Assembly (NCBI RefSeq): GCF_018314255.1
Contig: NZ_CP073066.1
Coordinates: 1,364,001-1,428,000 of the forward strand
DNA from: Lentilactobacillus buchneri
GTDB taxonomy: Bacteria > Bacillota > Bacilli > Lactobacillales > Lactobacillaceae
Direction: 5' to 3'
Length of the DNA: 64,000 nucleotides
Below are positions 53,808 to 62,563 of this stretch, in pieces (the first letter of the stretch is position 1; each line of letters opens with the position of its first letter). Both the position numbers and the translations under genes were made by a program. The notes under the pieces were generated by a model. That model was not told where the DNA came from. It saw nothing but the letters and a program-made list of their open reading frames with translations, and ran no database searches.

Positions 53808-54593
53808 ATGAAGATCAAAATTGCATTGGCACAGCTTGATATTACATTCGGTGATCCAGACGAAAATTTCGCCCAAATCGAACCAAATGTTCAAAAAGCT
53901 GCCGAACAAAGCGCAGATATTGTTGTTTTTCCAGAAATGTGGAATACCGGGTACGATTTGACCCGTCTAGGTCAGGTGGCCGATAAGAACGGCCAGCGGA
54001 CACAGGCTTTATTGGGGAAATTGGCCAAGAAGTATCAAATGACCATTCATGGCGGTTCGGTCTCAACTGAAAAGAATGGTGCGTTCTACAATACAACTTA
54101 TATCTTTGGACTTGACGGCAAACTGCTGACAACTTACGACAAAGTTCATCTTTTTGGTTTGATGCATGAGGATGAGTATTTGGCATCCGGGGTTGAAGAA
54201 AATCATTTTCAAATCAAAGGGATCGATGCGGCCAGTGTGATCTGCTACGACATTCGGTTCCCGGAATGGCTGCGGACTTTGAGTCTTGACGATAGTCGCA
54301 TTCTGTTCGTGCCTGCCGAGTGGCCGACTTCACGAATCCCGCAGTGGCGCCGATTACTGGCAGCTCGGGCAATTGAAAACCAAAGCTTTGTGGTTGCTGT
54401 TAATCGGGTCGGCAGTGATCCGGACAATCCATTTGGCGGCCATTCAGGCATTTATAATCCAATGGGGGATGAAATTGTGACTTTAGACGATCATCCTCAA
54501 TTAAAAGTATTCACGATTGACACCAAAGAAACTGACGATGCCCGCGGATTTATGCCGGTATTTGAGGATCGGCGGCCGGAACTTTATCGATAA
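53808..54593 (+). CDS. Carbon-nitrogen hydrolase (nitrilase superfamily, omega-amidase-like)
   Basis: The protein has 261 residues from the ATG at 53808 (AGGGAG upstream). The catalytic triad is Glu43 (VVFPEMWNTGYDL), Lys112 (YDKVHLFG) and Cys146 (VICYDIRFPEW). The length and motifs match the YafV/omega-amidase-like branch, which hydrolyses keto-acid amides such as alpha-ketoglutaramate. Its substrate is not proven. The methyltransferase gene starts 14 bases downstream, so they share an mRNA. Confidence 0.9.
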   Translation: MKIKIALAQLDITFGDPDENFAQIEPNVQKAAEQSADIVVFPEMWNTGYDLTRLGQVADKNGQRTQALLGKLAKKYQMTIHGGSVSTEKNGAFYNTTYIFGLDGKLLTTYDKVHLFGLMHEDEYLASGVEENHFQIKGIDAASVICYDIRFPEWLRTLSLDDSRILFVPAEWPTSRIPQWRRLLAARAIENQSFVVAVNRVGSDPDNPFGGHSGIYNPMGDEIVTLDDHPQLKVFTIDTKETDDARGFMPVFEDRRPELYR

Positions 54594-54607
54594 GTAGGAG
54601 ATTGACG

Positions 54608-55339
54608 ATGTCAGATATTTATGATGATGCAGCATTTTTTCAAGCGTACAGCCAGATGAACCGGTCAAAGGATGGCCTGAATGCAGCCGGCGAGTGGCAT
54701 GAACTGAGAAAACTATTCCCGGATTTTCATGGCAAACGCGTGCTCGACTTGGGCTGTGGGTACGGTTGGCACTGTCGATACGCCGCTGATCATGGCGCCA
54801 GTGAAGTCGTTGGAATCGATGCATCCACCAAAATGATTCAAAAAGCCAAATCAATGACCGACCAAGCCCAAATTCATTATCAAGTATTGGATATGATGGC
54901 GATTAATCAGCTTGCCGGCAGTTTTGACGTGGTGATTAGTTCGCTGGCGATTCATTATATCAAGGATTATGCCGGATTGATTGACTTGATTAAGGATAAG
55001 CTGACTCCCGGCGGTAAATTGATCATCAGTGTTGAACATCCCATCTTCACCGCAGAAGGTCACGAGGAATGGATCCTCGGAGACGATGGCCGGCCAAGGT
55101 ATTGGCCGGTGGATCGCTACTTTGACGAATCCAAACGGACCACGGATTTTCTCGGCTATCCAGTTGAGAAATATCACCGCACGTTAACCACTTACTTGAA
55201 CACATTGCTGAACCGAGGCTTTAATTTAGATCAAATCGTTGAACCGACTCCCACTCATAAAATGTTGGCAGAGAGCCAAGAGATGCGTGATGAATTAAGG
55301 CGGCCGATGATGCTGCTGATTGCGGCGACACTCAAATAA
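54608..55339 (+). CDS. Class I SAM-dependent methyltransferase
   Basis: The protein has 243 residues from the ATG at 54608, 7 bases after TAGGAG. The SAM-binding motif I is VLDLGCGYGWHCRYA near 42-56, with the acidic end of strand 2 in VVGIDAS and motif IV in FDVVISSLAIHYI. The PGGKLIISVEHPIF segment after it is found in many small-molecule methyltransferases. The acceptor is unknown. Confidence 0.88.
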   Translation: MSDIYDDAAFFQAYSQMNRSKDGLNAAGEWHELRKLFPDFHGKRVLDLGCGYGWHCRYAADHGASEVVGIDASTKMIQKAKSMTDQAQIHYQVLDMMAINQLAGSFDVVISSLAIHYIKDYAGLIDLIKDKLTPGGKLIISVEHPIFTAEGHEEWILGDDGRPRYWPVDRYFDESKRTTDFLGYPVEKYHRTLTTYLNTLLNRGFNLDQIVEPTPTHKMLAESQEMRDELRRPMMLLIAATLK

Positions 55340-55348
55340 ATATCAATT

Positions 55349-55404
55349 AAAAAAACGGAACTAATTAACGACAAACATTTGCCGTTGACTGGTTCCGTTT
55401 TTTT
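55349..55404. terminator. Terminator after the methyltransferase gene
   Basis: AAAAAAACGGAAC pairs with GTTCCGTTTTTTT, 13 bp, with a long AT-rich loop. It can act in both directions. Confidence 0.85.
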
Positions 55405-55529
55405 GTCTCAAGGATGCAGGTCCAGCGTACATGTATGTATCCGGATGAAGAGTGGCTTTATTTGCATGTCATAAAAAGCCAATAAGTTGAAACGTTGTTG
55501 AATGGTCATCCCGAGCATATCCTAATACC

Positions 55530-55543
55530 TGTAAACGTTTACG
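55530..55543 (+). promoter_or_regulatory. cre site before the rhamnosidase locus
   Basis: TGTAAACGTTTACG matches the CcpA cre consensus at 13 of 14 positions and is palindromic. It lies 45 bases upstream of the first MFS gene, which suggests carbon catabolite control. Confidence 0.65.
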
Positions 55544-55587
55544 AAAGCGGTTCCACATATTATTGATTATAAGAATGGAGGTATTTT

Positions 55588-56907
55588 ATGAAGTCTCGAT
55601 CAAGATCTGGATGGATGTTGACGATGAACGCAAGTATTGCCTCATATCTTGACGCAAGCATTTTGGTAACGACTGGAATTGTGCTGGCAATGTGGAAAAC
55701 CCAGTTCGGCTTGAACGCGTGGTGGGTTGGCGCACTTAGTACATTGGTAACATTGTCTGTTGCCTTGGGGTCGGCGGTTGGGGGTTATCTCTCTGATAAG
55801 TTTGGCCGGGTCACCGTCTTCAATCTAGATATTTTATTCGTTGCCCTTGGAACATTATTAGTCGCCTTGGCGCCAAATCTGCCAATGATTGTGGTTGGTT
55901 TGTTTATCGCCGGGGTTGCCTCAGGGGCCGACTTACCGACTTCCTTGGCAGTTATTTCGGAACGAACAGAACCTGATCAGTACGGTAAGGTGATTGCTTC
56001 AACCGAAATTTATTGGTTGGGCGGAATTGTTCTTTCTCAAGGATTGGGCTTCTTGACAGCTGACATGGGCTATATGAGTTCCAGAATCCTGTTTGCCTGG
56101 CTGGCAGTGGTCGCGTTAGTAACTTGGGGAATCCGTGCCCTTTCACCGAAGTTTCATAATCTGGAGACTCAAATGGTTGTCCCAGTTGAAAGACGGGCTT
56201 CTACTGAGGAAGAAGTTGCCGCAGAAAAAATTCCTTTCCGAAAACTCATCGCTATGCCAAGGCACTTTGTGCCAATGATTGGGCTGACTGGTTTCTATCT
56301 TTTTTGGAATATTCCGGCTAACACCTGGGGATCATTTCTGAACTACTTTTTGGTGACCGTCGATGGTCGCAGCCAGCAATTTTCCACTTTGTGTGCATTC
56401 TTTGCCAACATCTTGGGGGCATTTGTCCTCTACGGCATCTACATGAAGTTTGCTGACACGAAGTACCGTTACATTATGACTAGGGTCGGTCTAATTCTGT
56501 GTATCTTATCATTTGTTCTCTCAGCAGTGTTCGGTGGTGTTTGGTGGATTTTCACCATTTCATATTTTGTTTACTGCTGTGCCAACATGCTTCATGGTGA
56601 ACCCTTATTCAAAATCTGGAGTCAGTCATTATATCCAGTACATGTTCGGGCAAGCGTAACCGGTATTAGCTATTCAATTGTTCGCGCAGTTACAGCAGTC
56701 TTTTCGTTCGTCACACCCGCAATCATGGCCTATTCACCAACATTATTAATTTGGCTATTGGTTGGGTCACTAGGGATTTGCTGGTTATCTGCAGAACTCG
56801 TTATGCGCTTTATTGCCCATCATGATATTCCCGATCCAGTATACAGTTCTCGCAAACTGGATCCAAAATACAATCAAAATTTAGCAGCAAATAAGGAGAC
56901 TCATTAA
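55588..56907 (+). CDS. MFS sugar transporter of the rhamnosidase locus (1)
   Basis: The protein has 439 residues and twelve predicted helices. The ATG follows GGAGG. Family features are GGYLSDKFGRVTVFN (motif A) near 70-85 and the GVASGADLPTSLAVISERT stretch near 112, which holds a DLPTS motif also found in the next gene (DLPIS). It is probably a proton symporter for rhamnosyl sugars or glycosides. The link to the downstream GH78 enzyme is by position. The second MFS gene starts 3 bases after the stop. Confidence 0.85.
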   Translation: MKSRSRSGWMLTMNASIASYLDASILVTTGIVLAMWKTQFGLNAWWVGALSTLVTLSVALGSAVGGYLSDKFGRVTVFNLDILFVALGTLLVALAPNLPMIVVGLFIAGVASGADLPTSLAVISERTEPDQYGKVIASTEIYWLGGIVLSQGLGFLTADMGYMSSRILFAWLAVVALVTWGIRALSPKFHNLETQMVVPVERRASTEEEVAAEKIPFRKLIAMPRHFVPMIGLTGFYLFWNIPANTWGSFLNYFLVTVDGRSQQFSTLCAFFANILGAFVLYGIYMKFADTKYRYIMTRVGLILCILSFVLSAVFGGVWWIFTISYFVYCCANMLHGEPLFKIWSQSLYPVHVRASVTGISYSIVRAVTAVFSFVTPAIMAYSPTLLIWLLVGSLGICWLSAELVMRFIAHHDIPDPVYSSRKLDPKYNQNLAANKETH

Positions 56908-56909
56908 CT

Positions 56910-58160
56910 ATGGAAACAAAAGACATTTCATATTACCGTCCCCTGGCGTATGCCGCCGGGATTGGTTCGATGCTTGGTTCAGGCATTATTGTGGGGTTGG
57001 CTGCTACCATTTCGGTGTGGCAATCCGGATTGGGATTGACAAATGGTCAAGTCGGGATCATTTCCGGTGCGTTGACATTTGCCATCGCTTTTGGATCGTT
57101 GTTTGGCGGCCGGATTGCTGAATCAATTGGTCTGATTAAAGTCTTTAACTGGATCAATTTGTTCTACGCAATCGGTGCTGGAATCGCTGTATTTGCCCCG
57201 AATTACATCACGTTATTAATTGGGGTCGTCATTACAGGGATTGCCTCAGGAACCGACTTACCGATTTCTTTGACAGTAGTTTCAAGAGATTCGCCTGATG
57301 CTAAAACTTCAGCAAAATTGGTGTCATCAACGCAAATCTTTTGGCAGGCCGGCATCTTTATTTCATATATTGGTGCCTTCGCCGTTTTGACCGGTGCCAC
57401 CGGGGCTCGAATCGTCTTTGGACTGTTGGTTATTTTCGCAATCATCACTTGGTTGTGGCGGACGATGTCAAGCAAATTCAAAGAACTCCATGACGAAGGA
57501 ACAGCTCGTTACGAAGAAAATCGCAAGAACAGTAAAGAAGTTGCGACTAAATCAGTTACTAAGATTTTGTTTGGCGAAAACAAAAAGTTCTTGTACTTCT
57601 TCATTGCAATTTTGATCTTCTACATTGGTTGGAACCTGCTTGCAAATACCTGGGGTCAATTCCAGACCTTCATGATGGTCAAGGCCAATGCCTCACAAAG
57701 TTTGGCAACCGGTGCCGGAATCGTTCTAAACGTGATTGCGTTAGTTGTCAGTGCTGTCTTCTCATCCATTGCCGGAAGCAAATACCGTAATACGGGGTTT
57801 GTAATTGGTGCCGTTATTATGTTCCTTGCCATGGTTGGAATGACAATGGGTGGCGGTAGCTTAATCGCAATCATCGTTGCGATCGGTTTCTACAACATTG
57901 GTAGTCCAATGGCTGGTGAAGCTTTGTATAAAGTTTGGACGCAAGAGTCATTCCCGGTTGAGGTTCGTTCTTCAATTCAAGGAATTATCAACGGAACATC
58001 ACGGGTTGTTTGTGCACTATTTGCTTTCGTTACCCCAGCCCTCGTTTTACCAGGGGTCATCAAAATTACCATGTGGTGCTTTGCCGGAGTCGTCGTTGTC
58101 AGCTTCATTGCTGGTGCAATTATGATTCGTCTGCAGCGCAAGTATGGAATTGAAAAATAA
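56910..58160 (+). CDS. MFS sugar transporter of the rhamnosidase locus (2)
   Basis: The protein has 416 residues and is a clear paralogue of the preceding transporter (GIASGTDLPISLTVVSRDS against GVASGADLPTSLAVISERT, and NLLANTWGQF against NIPANTWGSF). Tandem duplicated transporters might handle different rhamnosides or work as a heteromer. The gene lies 3 bases after its partner and 52 bases before the rhamnosidase gene. The ATG follows AAGGAGA. Confidence 0.85.
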   Translation: METKDISYYRPLAYAAGIGSMLGSGIIVGLAATISVWQSGLGLTNGQVGIISGALTFAIAFGSLFGGRIAESIGLIKVFNWINLFYAIGAGIAVFAPNYITLLIGVVITGIASGTDLPISLTVVSRDSPDAKTSAKLVSSTQIFWQAGIFISYIGAFAVLTGATGARIVFGLLVIFAIITWLWRTMSSKFKELHDEGTARYEENRKNSKEVATKSVTKILFGENKKFLYFFIAILIFYIGWNLLANTWGQFQTFMMVKANASQSLATGAGIVLNVIALVVSAVFSSIAGSKYRNTGFVIGAVIMFLAMVGMTMGGGSLIAIIVAIGFYNIGSPMAGEALYKVWTQESFPVEVRSSIQGIINGTSRVVCALFAFVTPALVLPGVIKITMWCFAGVVVVSFIAGAIMIRLQRKYGIEK

Positions 58161-58212
58161 TTGAGTTAGTTAATGTCAAAACAGAATCTGATAAGAGAGA
58201 AGGATTTTTAGA

Positions 58213-60858
58213 ATGTCTGTGATTGTTAATGCAAAAGCACCATATGATTTACAAGTTGAACACTATCACGGCGATGTATTAGCCATTAGAACCGCTACTC
58301 CGCGGATTTCATGGAAGTATGATGGCCATGTGGCTGATTCAGATGAGGTCGAACTCCAAATTACCCGGCATATGCCAGGTCAAGCTGGGACAGTTGAATC
58401 AATTGTTACCGAACCGGTTAACAACGTTTTGTTTGCCTGGCCATTGGATCCATTGGTTTCTAGAGAACAGGTTGAAGTAAAGGCCCGTCTGGTTGATGGT
58501 GATACCAAAGGGGACTGGTCACAAACCCTTAAATTTGATGAAGGAATTCTTGAATACTGGGAACTCCAATCAAGCTTTGTTGGTCCGAGCTGGCCGGAAG
58601 CAGAAACTGACCATCGTCATTTACCACTGGTTCGCAATGAGTTTACGCTTAAAGACACGCCAGTATATGCACGACTTTACCTTTCTGCACTTGGTCTGGT
58701 TGAAGGTCATGTGAATGGCAAACAAATTGGCAAAGACATCTTAACCCCAGGCTGGACAGCCTACGATGATCGTCTGGAATGCTGGACTTACGACTTGGTG
58801 GGCGACTTGAAAGCCGGTCAAAATGCGTTTGGCTTTTACTTGGGTGATGGCTGGTATCGCGGCCGGATTGGTTTCAAAGGCGGTAAGGCGAACGTCTATG
58901 GAGACAAGATTGGTGTCTTCGCGCAGCTGGAAGTGACTTATCCTGACGGCACCAGCGAGCAGATTTTCTCTAATTCACATGATGGATTATGGAAAGTGAC
59001 CAAGGGGCCAATCACCCAGTCTGACTTGTGTGAAGGTGAGACTTATGATTCGCATCTTGAGAAGGACGGTTTTGACCAACCAGGATATGATGATGCCGAT
59101 TGGCTGCCAGTTGCCCAAATTCCGTTTGATCGACGGAAGATGGAGTTTCCAATCCTGCCACCAGTCCGTGCCAACATGGTTAACAAGCCGATTTCAATCA
59201 AAAAAATTCGCGAGTATGATGGCAAGGCTGATTGGCAAGTCGACTTTGGTCAAAACTGTACTCAACGGATTGATCTGCATATTACCAACGCGCAGGATGG
59301 CGATGTGATTGAACTCCAGCACGCCGAAGTATTGGAAAGTGACGGGTCACTTTCCACTCGGCCACTCCGTCGAGGTCAACAAATTGATCAATACATTTCA
59401 AACGGGTCGGATGCACACTTTGAAGCCCGCTTTGCCACCCACGGATTTAGATATGCCGAAATCCGTGGTTGGCGCGGTGAACTGACTGCCGATGATATGC
59501 AGTGTAAAGTCTACTTCTCAGATATGTTGCAAACCGGGACTTTTGAATCCTCTAATGAGAATGTGAACCGGCTTGATGACAATGCGCTTTGGTCAATGCG
59601 ATCAAACTTTGTTTCCTTGCCGACTGACTGCCCGCAACGTGATGAGCGTTTAGGTTGGACTGGCGATATCTCACTGTTCAGCCCCACAGCCGCATATTTC
59701 TACGACGTTGAAGGTTTCTTGAGCAGCTGGCTTCAAGATGTTTCACATGAACAAAAGCGATTGGGAACAGTACCGTTTTATGTCCCATTTATTCCATTTG
59801 CTGAATGGACTGAACCGCAAGGCATTGCCATTTGGGGTGATTCTGCTGTTCGAGTTCCTTGGGCAATTTACATGGCAAGTGGTGATAAAGAGATGCTTGC
59901 CAAGCAGTATGAAACTGCTAAAGGTTGGATCGATGAGGTTAAAGGTTACCTTTCAGAGGATGGTGTTTGGGACCGTAAGCCGGCATACTCACTGGGACAA
60001 CTTGGTGACTGGCTGGATCCCACGGCACCAGCGGATGATCCAGTAAAAGCCATGACGGAAAAGAATCTAGTCGCAACCGCATTTTATGCCAATAGTTGTG
60101 ACATGTTTGTTAAAATGGGTCACGAACTTGGTAAGGATGATGAGGCCGATGAATATACCAAATTAGCCAAGCATGTTCATCTTGGATTTAAGAAGCGATT
60201 CTTTAACGACAAGGGTATCATGACTTCAGACACGCAATGTGCCTATGCACTGGCAATTGCCTTTGGGTTGGTGGATGACGATCCAGAGATTAAAGAATTT
60301 GCCGGTCACAGGTTGGCATTACTTGTTCGTCGCGCTCATGGTAAAATTGGCACAGGCTTTGCTGGAACCCCTTACATCCTGCCTGCATTGACTGAGACAG
60401 GTCATATGGATGAGGCTTATCAATTGTTCCTGTCTGAAGAATGCCCAAGCTGGATGTATCAAGTCAAAATGGGTGGCACCACTACTTGGGAACGTTGGGA
60501 CTCAATGCTGCCCGATGGCTCGGTTAACCCTGGTGTAATGACGTCGTTTAACCACTATTCACTTGGCTCAGTTGCGGATTGGATTCATGCAACGGTTGGT
60601 GGTCTTAAGCCGACTGCCCCGGCTTGGCACCAGTTCGAAGTTGCCCCTCGTCCGGGTGGTAACTTAACGTCTGCCAAGGCTTCACACGAAACCCCATTTG
60701 GAACAGCCAAGGTTGAATGGAATTACACTGACGGCAAGCTGTCGGTTTCCGTTGACGTTCCGTATGGCGCCACTGCAAAAGTCGACATTCCAGGCTATGA
60801 CACAGTTGAACTCAGGGATGGACACTATGAAAATAGTTTTGATTACCAAGCATCTTAA
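58213..60858 (+). CDS. Alpha-L-rhamnosidase (GH78)
   Basis: The enzyme releases terminal L-rhamnose from glycosides such as plant flavonoid rhamnosides. The protein has 881 residues, the usual size, without a signal peptide, so it acts in the cytoplasm after uptake. The catalytic region near 470-490 contains DCPQRDERLGWTGD, whose acidic residues are the GH78 general acid and substrate-binding positions. The N-terminal beta-sandwich domains contain GDGWYRGRIGF, and the C-terminal beta domain follows the (alpha/alpha)6 barrel. AGAGAAGGA precedes the ATG. Its AraC-type regulator gene follows and is frameshifted. Confidence 0.92.
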   Translation: MSVIVNAKAPYDLQVEHYHGDVLAIRTATPRISWKYDGHVADSDEVELQITRHMPGQAGTVESIVTEPVNNVLFAWPLDPLVSREQVEVKARLVDGDTKGDWSQTLKFDEGILEYWELQSSFVGPSWPEAETDHRHLPLVRNEFTLKDTPVYARLYLSALGLVEGHVNGKQIGKDILTPGWTAYDDRLECWTYDLVGDLKAGQNAFGFYLGDGWYRGRIGFKGGKANVYGDKIGVFAQLEVTYPDGTSEQIFSNSHDGLWKVTKGPITQSDLCEGETYDSHLEKDGFDQPGYDDADWLPVAQIPFDRRKMEFPILPPVRANMVNKPISIKKIREYDGKADWQVDFGQNCTQRIDLHITNAQDGDVIELQHAEVLESDGSLSTRPLRRGQQIDQYISNGSDAHFEARFATHGFRYAEIRGWRGELTADDMQCKVYFSDMLQTGTFESSNENVNRLDDNALWSMRSNFVSLPTDCPQRDERLGWTGDISLFSPTAAYFYDVEGFLSSWLQDVSHEQKRLGTVPFYVPFIPFAEWTEPQGIAIWGDSAVRVPWAIYMASGDKEMLAKQYETAKGWIDEVKGYLSEDGVWDRKPAYSLGQLGDWLDPTAPADDPVKAMTEKNLVATAFYANSCDMFVKMGHELGKDDEADEYTKLAKHVHLGFKKRFFNDKGIMTSDTQCAYALAIAFGLVDDDPEIKEFAGHRLALLVRRAHGKIGTGFAGTPYILPALTETGHMDEAYQLFLSEECPSWMYQVKMGGTTTWERWDSMLPDGSVNPGVMTSFNHYSLGSVADWIHATVGGLKPTAPAWHQFEVAPRPGGNLTSAKASHETPFGTAKVEWNYTDGKLSVSVDVPYGATAKVDIPGYDTVELRDGHYENSFDYQAS

Positions 60859-60934
60859 ATAGTTGCAAACGATCGACTGGGACGACGGACTGTTGTCACC
60901 GGTCATTGTTTGTCTGGTCAAGGAAGTGAAAGTA

Positions 60935-62048
60935 TTGAACTCTCCAAGTTTAAATTCATTAATGAAACTTGAAACCGCTGAAATTGAGTATAAGAAGTTG
61001 TATGTCGCCAATCCATATGACAATTTTAAGCCGGTTTCAACTTGGCAAGCTTTTGCGGATCAGTATCGAGCAAAGATGAAGAATCCTGTGAAATTTCCAG
61101 ATCAACCACTTTCTGACATTCGTCCGCGGTTCTTCGAGAGTGAATTCTTTTCACAGACTGTGATTCATCCTGAGCAAAATGGCAATTCCAATTCCAAGCT
61201 GATCTATCCACCCCCATTTAAATTCTGAAATTGTTGTTTTTAAGCATTTGCGTTATCTGCCGATTATGGAACATACTTTGGAGTTCGTAAAAATCTCCTA
61301 TGTCCTCAATGGGCATTGCAAGTTTTTCCTGAACGGTAAAACCTATGATTTGGAACAGGGAGACCTGGTCATTGTTCCCCCAAACCTCAAACAGGCGTTT
61401 TTCTGTAATGCTGACGACGATATTGTGGTTAACATTATTATGCGGCGATCATCGTTCGAGGATGCATTTTCTCCTCTGCTAATGGAGCAAAATGATATTT
61501 CCAACTTCTTTTTGAGAATGCTGTATCGTCGGGAGTTCTCTCAGTTGGTGTTGGTTCATTGTGATAATGACAAGGAGATTGAACACATCATTTTTGGCTT
61601 GTACATGGAGTCTCAAGCATCCATGCATGGATCTCAAATCATCCTGAACAGTTACGTCCTGTTGTTGTTCGGTCAGATTATTCGCAATCACGCTGACGAT
61701 GCCACAATTCTTGAAGGCAACATTGACGAGCAGCCGGTTTCAAACATTATTCAGTATATTCGTGTCAACCGCAAAGATGTGAACTTGGAAAGTCTCGCTC
61801 AACATTTCAATTTGAGTGAAGGCTATATCAGTCGATTTATCAAACGGGAAACTGGGTATTCCTTCTCTCAGCTTCTCAGAGATATTAAAATGCGTGAGGC
61901 AGCAAAGTTACTGATCTCAACTAAGATGAGTATTGAAGAAATTATTGATAAGGTTGGCTACACCGATGTGAGTCATTTTTACAAGAACTTCAAGAAAATT
62001 TTTGGAGTGACGCCGGCCGAATATCGGCAAAAAGGGGTAGGTCATTAA
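60935..62048 (+). pseudogene. AraC-family regulator with a frameshift at a C run
   Basis: The N-terminal part (from TTG 60935 after AAGGAAG, or ATG 60962) reads to SKLIYPPPFKF and stops at 61228. The rest continues in another frame from PHLNSEIVVFKHLRYLP. Deleting one C from the run of five at 61211-61215 joins the two frames smoothly. The C-terminal part is normal: a cupin sensor (GKTYDLEQGDLVIVPPN) and a double helix-turn-helix (ESLAQHFNLSEGYISRFIK and IIDKVGYTDVSHFYKNFKK). Whole, it would be about 370 residues and would control the rhamnosidase genes. A sequencing error, a loss-of-function mutation or slippage-based phase variation are all possible. Confidence 0.8.
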
Positions 62049-62230
62049 AACCAAATTGGTTTTAACAGTGTGGTTGCTTGCCCAGAAGTTTATATTAAAG
62101 ATATGGTACCGCTTTCAAAATAATTTGAAAAGTTATCATGATCACTTAGTATTTTGTTACGCCCTTATTGCATTAAGTCACTGTGTGCCAGCGTTCGCCT
62201 TACACCCCAAGTGCTGAAGCAGGTATGCGT

Positions 62231-62267
62231 CAAATAGGCCCAAGCCTTCGTGGCTTAGGCCTATTTG
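62231..62267 (+). terminator. Hairpin downstream of the AraC gene
   Basis: CAAATAGGCC plus AAGCC pairs with GGCTT plus GGCCTATTTG around a TTCGT loop with one mismatch. The T run is weak. Otherwise 62049-62336 shows no gene. Confidence 0.65.
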
Positions 62268-62336
62268 TGTTTCATAAATGAATTAGGGAATCCGTTCTCT
62301 AAAAGGCAATTGCTTAATCGGATTTCCAAATGGGTA

Positions 62337-62486
62337 TTATCGGTTCATATAACGATAAATCATATACAGCACCAAGGCCACGATCAGCCCGATGCCAAGG
62401 AGCGGTTGTTCATTGAAGATGAAGTGAATAAAACGAATTGAGTGGACCCCATGGAGGCCCGCAATAAGAAAATTGAATAAATCCAT
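62337..62486 (-). CDS. Small membrane protein, 49 residues
   Basis: The protein runs from the ATG at 62484-62486 (MDLFNFLIAGLHGVHSIRF) to a basic end (YMIYRYMNR). It has one clear membrane helix (LLGIGLIVALVLYMIY) and a shorter hydrophobic start. The longer frame to 62525 has a TATACT -10-like box at its start, so the shorter form is preferred. It is divergent from the cardiolipin synthase gene. Function is unknown. Confidence 0.5.
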   Translation of the reverse strand: MDLFNFLIAGLHGVHSIRFIHFIFNEQPLLGIGLIVALVLYMIYRYMNR

Positions 62487-62563
62487 AATTTTTCCGCTTC
62501 TTTCTAGTATACTTACAGTATGCATTCTTATTTTAGCCTAAAAGTGGCTGCGGGGAGGAAAAA

